A DNA stretch of 21,566 bases. Source: CAZOVB01 sp964583095 (GTDB taxonomy: Bacteria > Planctomycetota > Phycisphaerae > SM23-33). Below the pieces are notes generated by a model. The model searched no databases. It was given only the letters and a program-made list of their open reading frames with translations, and had not been told where the DNA came from. Shown one piece after another: positions 15,485-21,566 of the stretch. The position numbers and the translations under genes were made by a program. Each line of letters opens with the position of its first letter. Position 1 is the stretch's first letter. The stretch spans positions 1 to 21,566 of the forward strand of contig CAZOVB010000072.1 in assembly GCA_964583095.1 (NCBI GenBank). The letters are read 5' to 3'.

Positions 15485-16420
15485 ATGAAACAGATGGCCC
15501 CCGAAGTCAGGAGAGAAAGCAAAAGGGAGGGGACAAGGCAGCTTTCGGAACATGCCCGGAGAATTCGCCTTCTCAAGCGTACCGGCCTGTTTACCGACGA
15601 CACCAAAGGAGCCCGGATCCGCAGAGCCACGAGCGTACCCCAGATGGAACAGGCCTACCGCCTCGTCCACGATGCGTTTGTCGAGAGAGACTATATCAAC
15701 CCCCACCCATCGGGCATTCGCCTCAGGCCTTACGAAGCCGATCCCGCGACGGGCACCTTCATCGCCCTCCAGGATGATCGAGTCGTGGGCGTGCAGAGCG
15801 TCGTCATCGACTCGCCGGACCTCTACCTTCCCTCGGATCAGTCCTTCCAGGATTGCATCGACCAGTTGCGGATCAAATACCGCCGTATCTGCGAGGCGAC
15901 CAACGAGGCCGTCGCACCCGAGTACCGCCGCAGCGGCGTGCCGACCGACCTGATGCGGTGCATGTTCGCCCATGCCTACCGCAAGGGCTGCGACGCGATG
16001 ATCACGACCGTCAGCCCGGGCCACCAGAAGTTCTACGAATTCCTGGGCTTCGAGGCCGTCAGCGACATCCGCGACTACTCCAGCCAGAAGGAAGACCCCG
16101 TGGTGGTAATGTGCTGGGACCTGCGAGGCATCGTCCAGCGGTGGCAGGAGGCCCATGCACAGAACCCCGAGACCAGTGAAAGCTTCCTCTACGAGTTCGC
16201 CTGGCGCGACAACCACTACCGCGCGCAGCTCGAGACATGGGAGCAGGAATCCATCGACGCCTACAGCGATGCGCGTCAGTTGGCGGGTCTGTTTGCCAAG
16301 GTCCCCGAGCTCTTTGCCGTCCGAAGCGAAGAAGCCTCGCGCGCGTTGAGAAGCCGACTGGGAGATGTGGCCTTCGCGCTCTGCCACGCCCGCGTCGGAC
16401 GCATCTCGCAAAGCGCCTGA
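15485..16420 (+). CDS. FeeM-like N-acyl amino acid synthase (GNAT fold), copy 3
   Basis: The 311-aa protein is a close paralogue of copy 1 over its whole length. It has the N-terminal block LLKRTGLFTDDTKG (29-42), helix AYRLVHDAFV (57-66), the HPSGIRLRPYE segment, the putative catalytic strand CEATNEAV (136-143) and FYEFLGFEAV (183-192), and it keeps the EDPVVVMCW strand. Expected chemistry is transfer of an acyl chain from acyl-ACP to an amino group, but substrates are not known. ATG 15485 follows AGGAGA at 7 bases; an in-frame ATG at 15362 would add 41 residues with no counterpart in copy 1. It lies 154 bases after the receiver-like gene with no visible terminator between them, so it probably belongs to the sigma-54 transcript. 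Confidence 0.8.
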   Translation: MKQMAPEVRRESKREGTRQLSEHARRIRLLKRTGLFTDDTKGARIRRATSVPQMEQAYRLVHDAFVERDYINPHPSGIRLRPYEADPATGTFIALQDDRVVGVQSVVIDSPDLYLPSDQSFQDCIDQLRIKYRRICEATNEAVAPEYRRSGVPTDLMRCMFAHAYRKGCDAMITTVSPGHQKFYEFLGFEAVSDIRDYSSQKEDPVVVMCWDLRGIVQRWQEAHAQNPETSESFLYEFAWRDNHYRAQLETWEQESIDAYSDARQLAGLFAKVPELFAVRSEEASRALRSRLGDVAFALCHARVGRISQSA

Positions 16421-16433
16421 GCGGTCTCAGGCG
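16414..16433. terminator. Bidirectional hairpin spanning both stop codons of convergent genes
   Basis: CGCCTGAG-CGGT-CTCAGGCG (16414-16433) is a perfect 8-base stem with a tetraloop. It contains the TGA of FeeM-like copy 3 (16418-16420) and the stop of the ABC ATPase on the other strand (16427-16429). No long T-tract follows on either side. Confidence 0.5.
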
Positions 16434-17137
16434 TTGCGGAAGCCGAGCTTGCGTTCGGCATCGGTGCGACGATCGACATCCACCCGCCCGTCGAGGAACT
16501 CCACGATGCGGCGGGCCTGCTCGGCCACATCGTGTTCGTGCGTGACCATCAGAATCGTCACGCCCAGTTGCTCGTTGAGTTCCACGAGCTGTTCGACGAT
16601 GGCCTGGCCGGTCGTGCTGTCCAGCCGGGCGGTGGGCTCATCGGCCAGCAGAAGCTTGGGGCTGTTCATCAACGCCCGGGCGAGGTTCACCCGCTGGCGC
16701 TGCCCGCCGGAAAGCTCACCGGGCCGATGGTGCATCCGGTCGCCCAGGCCCACCCGGCCCAGCAGATCCTGGCCCATCTTTCGCAGCGGCCCGAGAGGCT
16801 TTCGGGCGATGCGGCCGGGCATCATCACGTTCTCCAGCGCGCTGAGATGCGCCAGGAGCAGATCGTCCTGGAAGATGAACCCCAGGTGCCGGTTCCGAAA
16901 CCGGTTCAGGGCCTTTTCTGCCAGCGAGTGGACGTCCACCTCGTCGATCATCACCTGCCCGGAAGTGGGGCGGTCCAGCGTTGAGATGAGGTTCAGCAGC
17001 GTTGTCTTGCCCGCCCCGCTGGGGCCAACAAGGGCGGCAAAGTCCCCGCGCTCCATCTGGAGATCCACGTCCTTGAGGACGTGGACCGGCACGGCCCCGC
17101 CGAATTGCTTGTTGACCTTTTGCACGTCCAGCAGCAT
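16427..17137 (-). CDS. ABC transporter ATP-binding protein (LolD/MacB-type)
   Basis: The 236-aa ATPase has Walker A GPSGAGKTT (38-46), Q-loop Q90 (FIFQDD), signature LSGGQ (142-146), Walker B LLLADEP (162-168) and switch H200 (VTHEHD). Overall it follows the LolD/MacB/FtsE subfamily, though DEPTARLD replaces the usual DEPTGNLD. It powers export by the permease encoded just upstream. ATG 17137 lies 14 bases after the permease stop with AAGAGGT as ribosome site; an in-frame upstream ATG at 17209 would overlap the permease gene and is less likely. It is the last gene of the adaptor-permease-ATPase operon and converges on FeeM-like copy 3 with only 6 bases between stops. Export of lipoproteins, small lipids or peptides is possible; the substrate is not known. 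Confidence 0.92.
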   Translation of the reverse strand: MLLDVQKVNKQFGGAVPVHVLKDVDLQMERGDFAALVGPSGAGKTTLLNLISTLDRPTSGQVMIDEVDVHSLAEKALNRFRNRHLGFIFQDDLLLAHLSALENVMMPGRIARKPLGPLRKMGQDLLGRVGLGDRMHHRPGELSGGQRQRVNLARALMNSPKLLLADEPTARLDSTTGQAIVEQLVELNEQLGVTILMVTHEHDVAEQARRIVEFLDGRVDVDRRTDAERKLGFRNA

Positions 17138-17151
17138 GGAGACCTCTTGTC

Positions 17152-18420
17152 CTATCGTCCGAAGATCACTGCGGCCGGGTCCATCTTCGCCGCGCGTCGC
17201 CCGCTCCACCAGGCCGAGAACACCATTGTCGCCAGGGCCAGGCCCACCCCGACCAGCACGGTCACCAGGTCGGGCCGGGTCGAATACGAACCGATCCCGT
17301 AGGTCTCCTGCGAGACCTCCAGCGGATTCATCTGCTCATAGGCCATCACGGCCAGTACGGCGGTGACGCCCAGGATCGTCCCGATCAGCCAGATGAACAG
17401 CGCTTCCATCAGGAGGATGCCTCGCAAGCTGAACTTCGCAGCCCCCATCGCCCTCAGAATCGCCAGATCCTTCTGCCGGTTCAGCACGAACATGCTGAAC
17501 ACGTTGGCCATGCCCACCGATACCACAATCGCCACCAGGGCACTGATGAACAGCGTGATCCGCCGCGTCATGGCGATTTCCTGCAGGAGGCTGGCGTTGT
17601 CGTCCATCCAGTTGCGGACCTTGTTGGGCAGCTGCGCTTCGAGGCGCCGGCTGACCTGCCCGGCCTGGGACAGATCATCGCAGCGCACCGCCAGCCCGCT
17701 GACATCGTTTCCCATGCCAAAGAGGATCTGCGCGGTTTTGAGCGAGACATACGCCTTGTTCAGGTCGGTATCGTAGTAGCCGCTTCGGAAGATCGCCTTG
17801 ACCCGAAGCTCGCGCAGGGTTCGTCCGCCCGAGGCCCGGGCGGTGGCAATGTGGATCCGCCCGCCTTCCCGCACGCCCAGTTTCTCGGCCATGCGGTAGC
17901 CGATGGCTGCGTCATCGCTCTCCAGACGCGGGATCCGGTGGTCCCGGTAGTGGCGGGCGATGTGCACAACGCGAGCGTAGCGCCGCGGCTGGATCCCCTC
18001 GACCACGATGCCCAGATTCACCTTGCCCCGGGAGACGGTCGCATCGCCGCTGACGAAGGGCGCCACCGCCAGCACCCCCTGCATCGACTGGACCTGCCTC
18101 GTCAGGGCTGACTGGCCCGAAAGGTCCCGCTTGCGGGGGAAGCTCATGTCCTCCAGCGAGGCCTGGGCCAGTTGCGGGTGGTCGCGCTGGAGATCGGCGA
18201 TCAGGGCCTGGCTCTGTCGCTCTCGCGGCCAGATTGTCACGTGGGCGGAGGTCTGCTCCACGCTGCGGTCGATGATGTCTTCGTAGAAAGTCCCCATCGA
18301 GCAGGGGATGTAGATCATCACCACCACCGCCAGGGCCAGCCCTGCGATCATCGCAGCGGCGTGCCAGGCGTGGCTGCCCAGGTTCCGCCGGGCCAGTTGT
18401 ATTTCGTAGGCCAGGGCCAT
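17152..18420 (-). CDS. FtsX/LolC/MacB-type ABC transporter permease
   Basis: The 422-aa protein has the four-helix topology of the MacB/LolCE group: one helix at about 22-41, a large periplasmic domain (42-285), then helices at about 288-312, 335-361 and 385-406. Between the last three lies the family motif RQKDLAILRAMGA (315-327), which couples to the ATPase. These permeases work by mechanotransmission, moving substrates from the outer leaflet or the periplasm. The ATPase is encoded separately, as in LolCD. AAGGAG in the 11-base gap after the adaptor gene serves as ribosome site. The N-terminus (MALAYEIQLARRNLGSHAW) resembles other members, which supports ATG 18420. Confidence 0.92.
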   Translation of the reverse strand: MALAYEIQLARRNLGSHAWHAAAMIAGLALAVVVMIYIPCSMGTFYEDIIDRSVEQTSAHVTIWPRERQSQALIADLQRDHPQLAQASLEDMSFPRKRDLSGQSALTRQVQSMQGVLAVAPFVSGDATVSRGKVNLGIVVEGIQPRRYARVVHIARHYRDHRIPRLESDDAAIGYRMAEKLGVREGGRIHIATARASGGRTLRELRVKAIFRSGYYDTDLNKAYVSLKTAQILFGMGNDVSGLAVRCDDLSQAGQVSRRLEAQLPNKVRNWMDDNASLLQEIAMTRRITLFISALVAIVVSVGMANVFSMFVLNRQKDLAILRAMGAAKFSLRGILLMEALFIWLIGTILGVTAVLAVMAYEQMNPLEVSQETYGIGSYSTRPDLVTVLVGVGLALATMVFSAWWSGRRAAKMDPAAVIFGR

Positions 18421-18431
18421 CGGGAAGCTCC

Positions 18432-19601
18432 TTACCGCATTCGGATGACCTGGCCCGGTTCGAGTCCCTCGCGGACCTCGACCATCTTGCCGTCTTCCCG
18501 GCCTGTCTGGATTTCTCGACGCACGAACCGACCGTCCTGCTCCAGCCAGACGAATGTCTTGTCGCCGCTGCCCCGGACAGCCTCGATCGGGACGCGGATC
18601 ACTTCGCTCTGCGTATCGCCGATCAGGACGATATCCACGGTCCCGCCGTCGGGTAGATCCACACCGGGCTGCTTCAGAAAGGCGAGTTTCACCGTCATCG
18701 TGCCGCGGTTCTCCTCCACCCGCGGCAAGATCCGAACCACCCTGGCTTCAAATTCCCGCTCAGGGAAAGCGTCGGGCCTCACCAGGGCTGTATCGCTGGG
18801 GCGGATTCGCGACTGAAGCGATTCCTGCGCGTGGCCATAGACTTCCATCGACTCGAAGTTGTGCAGCAGCAGAAGATCCTGGTTGGGGGTGACCATCTCC
18901 CGCTCATGCGGGAAGGTCTTGGTCACCTTGCCCTTGTGGGCAGCGCGGATGGTGTACTTGTCCTGGAGCGCCTTGACGCGGTTGAGCTGCGCCCTGGCCA
19001 GGTCCAACTGGGCCCGCGCCTGGGCCTTCTGTTCCTCGCGCGTCCCGGCCTGGAGAAGTTCCAGCCGGGACCGGACCTCGCCAAGCTCGGCCTTTGCGAT
19101 GGTGGCGCGGGTCTTGTAGTTTTCAATCTCCGAAGCCGTGCTCGCCCCGGCTGAGTGCCGAAAACGCTGGTACTGGGCAACCGCGTGGTTGTAGGCGGCG
19201 ACGGCCTTCTTCTCGGCCTCCTGGGCGCCCTTGATCTCCGCTTCCCGCGGGCCCTGGATGAGCTCTTCCAGCCTCGCCTGCGCCTGGGCGACCTGGGCGG
19301 CGGCGCGGGCACGGTCCTCGGCCACCAGGGCGTCGTCCAAAACCACCAGCAGGTCGCCGGCCTGGACTTCCTGCCCCTCCTGCACGTGCCACTTCTTGAC
19401 GGTGGCCTGTACTTCCGAGCGGACGTGGGTCCGCTGGCGGCAGCGAAGGGTTCCCGAGATGATGACACCGGAGATGCGACCCTTGTCGACGGTGTGCGTC
19501 TCGGTCTGGTCCTGGTAGAAGGTATACCACCACCAGGCCACACCCAGAACGGCGGCGGTGACGGCCCCCAGGACGATCAGTTTCATGGCGGTTTTCAGCA
19601 C
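18432..19601 (-). CDS. Periplasmic adaptor (HlyD/MacA-type membrane fusion protein)
   Basis: The 389-aa product is anchored by an N-terminal membrane helix (residues 7-27). It has a lipoyl-like domain (about 55-90, VRSEVQATVKKWHVQEGQEV...GDLLVVLDD), a long Ala/Gln/Glu/Arg-rich coiled-coil hairpin (about 92-213), the second half of the lipoyl domain (from YTIRAAHKGKV) and C-terminal beta-barrel domains. It would bridge the permease to an outer-membrane channel, which is not encoded here. GTG 19601 is chosen because GAGGAG lies 8 bases upstream; ATG 19586 is too far from that site, and an ATG at 19727 would overlap the probable promoter. It is the first gene of the exporter operon. Confidence 0.9.
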   Translation of the reverse strand: MLKTAMKLIVLGAVTAAVLGVAWWWYTFYQDQTETHTVDKGRISGVIISGTLRCRQRTHVRSEVQATVKKWHVQEGQEVQAGDLLVVLDDALVAEDRARAAAQVAQAQARLEELIQGPREAEIKGAQEAEKKAVAAYNHAVAQYQRFRHSAGASTASEIENYKTRATIAKAELGEVRSRLELLQAGTREEQKAQARAQLDLARAQLNRVKALQDKYTIRAAHKGKVTKTFPHEREMVTPNQDLLLLHNFESMEVYGHAQESLQSRIRPSDTALVRPDAFPEREFEARVVRILPRVEENRGTMTVKLAFLKQPGVDLPDGGTVDIVLIGDTQSEVIRVPIEAVRGSGDKTFVWLEQDGRFVRREIQTGREDGKMVEVREGLEPGQVIRMR

Positions 19602-19644
19602 GGCAGGTACTCCTCGAGGTCGCCACTGTTCTGCGACAGCGAGC

Positions 19645-19674
19645 ATTGTAGAAAATCGGGCCCTGCCGATGCAA
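19645..19674 (-). promoter_or_regulatory. Sigma-70-like promoter of the exporter operon
   Basis: On the minus strand TTGCAT (19674-19669) and TACAAT (19650-19645) are 18 bases apart; the -10 matches the consensus at 5/6, the -35 only at 3/6. Transcription would start near 19637, about 36 bases before the adaptor's GTG. Confidence 0.45.
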
Positions 19675-19782
19675 ACCGACCTGGCCCCTTCCTGCCTCAT
19701 CTCGGATCTTCCCCGGGCCTTGTGCAACTTTCAGTGAGGGTTTTTCCGCACGTCCCCGCTGGGCCAGGCCAGGCTTGGGTAG

Positions 19783-20502
19783 CTAGTGGGCCCCGTGAGT
19801 GATCGCCCGGATCAGCGGGAAGCCCTGCCCCGGACGCAGAAGCTCGATCTCTCCAAAGCCGGCCAGGTGCCAGCCTCCCTCGACGCAAGTGCAGTGACGA
19901 AGCAACCCGGTGTAGAACTGGCAGGTTCGCCCGCGCAGCCCTTCGATGCGGAGCACGACCCGCTGGCCCTTCTCAAACGGAAGCGGGCCCGGCAGCTTGA
20001 CGCCAAAGCCCGATTCGGACCAGTTGTCCACGCGACCCTCTCGCATGCGATGCGTTTCACCGGTGAGTAGTTCGTGCTCCAGCCAGACGGCCGCAGAAGC
20101 GTACTGGGAGGGATCCACGTCGTAACGCACTTCCTGGCGACGGGTTACGCTGACGACCTTCTCGGGTGTCTCAGCCAGAATGGCATCGACACGGCGGGGC
20201 GGCCTGAGACGGTACTGGCAGTGTCCCAGCACTTCCGAACGGGCCTGGACGAAGAGATTTCCAACCGCCAGGCCCAGACCCAGGCCCCAGCCGGCCGGCA
20301 GGAAGATCTTCTCTCCGCAGGACTTGGTGGGGGCGGCCAGGATCAATTCGCCCTTCGCGCTGAGCCCGAGGACGCGGCTGGTCAGGCGCCGGTCGTCGTC
20401 GGGACGTACCGGTTTGACCAGCAGATTGACACGCACGCGCCTGGCCGCGGCCTCGTGGAAAACCACTTCTTCAAATCGCGTCGTTTCGTGACCTTCGGTC
20501 AT
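19783..20502 (-). CDS. PilZ domain protein, YcgR-like c-di-GMP effector
   Basis: The 239-aa protein has an N-terminal PilZN/YcgR-like beta-barrel region (about 10-105, with ...LSAKGELILAAP) and a C-terminal PilZ domain. The c-di-GMP-binding signature is intact: RRQEVR at 121-126 and the NxSxxG motif (NWSESG, 160-165). Proteins of this build bind c-di-GMP and alter flagellar motor speed, polysaccharide synthesis or other targets by contact. There is no signal peptide or membrane helix, so it is cytosolic. It lies 181 bases upstream of the exporter operon on the same strand and may be separately transcribed. The ribosome site before ATG 20502 (AGGCGAG) is weak. The target is not evident here; a link to matrix export with the PEP-CTERM protein is possible. 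Confidence 0.88.
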   Translation of the reverse strand: MTEGHETTRFEEVVFHEAAARRVRVNLLVKPVRPDDDRRLTSRVLGLSAKGELILAAPTKSCGEKIFLPAGWGLGLGLAVGNLFVQARSEVLGHCQYRLRPPRRVDAILAETPEKVVSVTRRQEVRYDVDPSQYASAAVWLEHELLTGETHRMREGRVDNWSESGFGVKLPGPLPFEKGQRVVLRIEGLRGRTCQFYTGLLRHCTCVEGGWHLAGFGEIELLRPGQGFPLIRAITHGAH

Positions 20503-20610
20503 ACCACTCGCCTGTAGGTTTGGGCTGGATACAGTTCCGCTGCGCTGTCCTCATCGCACGTATCGACCCATTCCCCGGTCGGGTAAAGCAAAAACCGCTT
20601 GGAGATCCCG

Positions 20611-20806
20611 CATCCGGTGAAACACAATAATCTCCCCTTTTACGTTCTTTCTACCCACCCCGGAGGGGGTGCGAGTCGTCAGATAAATGCTCATTTCCGC
20701 TTCTCCTTACCACCCCGTCCGGGGTGGGAGGGAAGAGGATCTACGTTCATTGCCCCCGGATGCGCTGCGCGATCCGGGGCTACTCAATACCACCCCATCC
20801 GGGGTG
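20611..20806. repeat. REP-like palindromic elements, scattered copies
   Basis: A degenerate copy of the tandem unit occupies about 20611-20682. It is followed by CACCCC-GTCC-GGGGTG (20711-20726), the CCCCGGAT/ATCCGGGG hairpin (20754-20779) and CACCCC-ATCC-GGGGTG (20791-20806). All share the same C-rich arm. They resemble REP or BIME elements mobilised by REP-associated tyrosine transposases, but no such transposase is in the window. Confidence 0.7.
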
Positions 20807-20835
20807 GGAACCGCCAGGGGCCGGTGCCTGTTCAC

Positions 20836-21066
20836 ACCCCGGAGGGCTGAGAGTCGTCAGCCGCGGACCGCGCAGTGCATCCGGGGAAACACGATCATCT
20901 CCCCTTTTTCGTTTCTCCTACCCACCCCGGAGGGGTGGAAGTCGTTAGCCGCGGATCGCGCAGTGCATCCGGGGAAACACAATAATCTCCCCTTTTACGT
21001 TCTTTCTACCCACCCCGGAGGGGTGGAAGTCGTTAGCCGCGGATCGCGCAGTGCATCCGGGGAAAC
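20836..21066. repeat. Tandem repeat with an 88-base period, about 2.6 units
   Basis: The landmark ACCCCGGAGG recurs at 20836, 20924 and 21012, and GTGCATCCGG at 20875, 20963 and 21051, always 88 bases apart. Units 2 and 3 are nearly identical; unit 1 differs at scattered sites. Each unit contains the CACCCC-GGA-GGGGTG dyad, a CCGCGGATCGCG segment and GGGGAAACAC. The match ends at 21066. Confidence 0.9.
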
Positions 21067-21475
21067 GCCGACCGGCCTTGCGCGGCATAAGACGGCGGTC
21101 CAGGAGCTTTTCCAGACGCTGGACGAAGGGCCTGTCCTGAACTTAGTCGAAAGGGCGGCAGACGCTTGCGTCACGACGTTGCCGCCGCACCGTCACGGCT
21201 CGAGGTCGACCTGCCTGCCGGCCGGCTCGGGGCGCTACTGCCTTGCCATTGTCATTCTTCAGTTGCCGGCACAGTAGTCTGGGGGAAAACGGCGGACGGA
21301 AAACGCGGGACAGTGGGCCTGTTGAAAACCCCGGATCTGTGTACCTTCTGATGATGTTGTGTGGTAGGATGTTCCTCGTTGCGATGGGCCTGCGGAGGCG
21401 GGCCATCGACCGCTGGGTCCAAAGCGGGAACCCGCAGGGCAACTCCGAAGCCGCAGAGAAAGAGGAATGACCACG

Positions 21476-21566
21476 ATGGATCAATACAGGGACAAATTCC
21501 AGCGGCTCTTGCGCGAGCTCTTCCAGTTCGACTGTTCGGACCTGGACTTCGGCATCTACCGCATCA
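21476..21566 (+). CDS. Probable site-specific DNA methyltransferase (restriction-modification), N-terminus only
   Basis: Only 30 codons are present before the window ends. The start MDQYRDKFQRLLRELFQFD followed by DLDFGIYRI matches, from memory, the N-terminus of large adenine-specific DNA methyltransferases of the type III/Mod-like restriction-modification group. No catalytic motif is in view, so the assignment rests on this segment alone. ATG 21476 is chosen because AGAGGA lies 9 bases upstream; the in-frame ATG at 21467 directly abuts that site. The position right after a repeat-rich stretch fits the common location of restriction-modification genes in variable regions. Confidence 0.6.
   Translation, partial: MDQYRDKFQRLLRELFQFDCSDLDFGIYRI

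Larger units (their letters stand above)
20503..21475. other. Gene-free, repeat-rich stretch before the methyltransferase gene
   Basis: No real gene is supported. The frame 20687-21277 (+) is a translation of the repeats. The left half holds CACCCC/GGGGTG palindromes (listed separately). The right half has a CCTGTCCTGAACTTAGTCGA segment at 21131-21150, which resembles an interspersed repeat common in many bacterial genomes (from memory), and the palindrome GACGCTTGCGTC (21161-21172). Bases 21173-21475 show nothing I can name beyond the ribosome site of the next gene. Confidence 0.6.

Noticed and set aside
20611..21066. CRISPR array
   Set aside because: The period is 88 bases with near-identical whole units, not short repeats with unique spacers, and no cas gene is present.
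20687..21277. 196-codon plus-strand open frame
   Set aside because: It is a translation of the tandem palindromic repeats with no independent evidence of coding.

Overview
The window is GC-rich and gene-dense, from a Gram-negative bacterium. A PEP-CTERM protein, a sigma-54 system, a PilZ protein, several GNAT-fold N-acyltransferases and REP-like repeats together suggest a planctomycete or another PVC relative. That placement is inference; no marker gene settles it.

Layout, left to right. (1) Housekeeping end: an M16 zinc peptidase running off the left edge and a single-domain response regulator, both minus strand, then primosomal helicase priA on plus. (2) 5043-6961: a gene-free stretch of about 800 bases rich in inverted repeats, a PEP-CTERM surface protein and a very strong intrinsic terminator. 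(3) 7071-16420: a probable biosynthetic and regulatory island. Plus strand: an SDR oxidoreductase and a FeeM-like N-acyl amino acid synthase. Convergent minus operon, in transcription order: a second FeeM-like protein, an amidohydrolase, a PaaK-like adenylate-forming ligase and a cysteine-free E1/ThiF-like adenylyltransferase that overlaps the ligase. Then, on plus, a sigma-54 activator without a sensory domain, and a receiver-like protein plus a third FeeM-like synthase behind a textbook -24/-12 promoter with a palindromic upstream site. (4) 16427-19601: a minus-strand adaptor-permease-ATPase (MacA/LolC/LolD type) exporter operon, followed by a PilZ/YcgR-like protein. (5) 20503-21475: a gene-free stretch with CACCCC/GGGGTG palindromes, including an 88-base tandem repeat, then the first codons of a probable DNA methyltransferase running off the right edge.

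Working model (inference): the FeeM-like enzymes make N-acyl amino acids or related lipids from acyl-ACP. The ligase, E1-like enzyme, amidohydrolase and SDR modify or activate them. The sigma-54 activator switches on at least the third synthase, and the neighbouring exporter is a candidate route out of the cell. I know of no characterised cluster with this combination, which makes 7071-16420, perhaps to 19601, the most interesting part of the window.

The longest open frame (30-5042 plus) is a fusion of antisense sequence and priA. The M16 peptidase has no stop inside the window.
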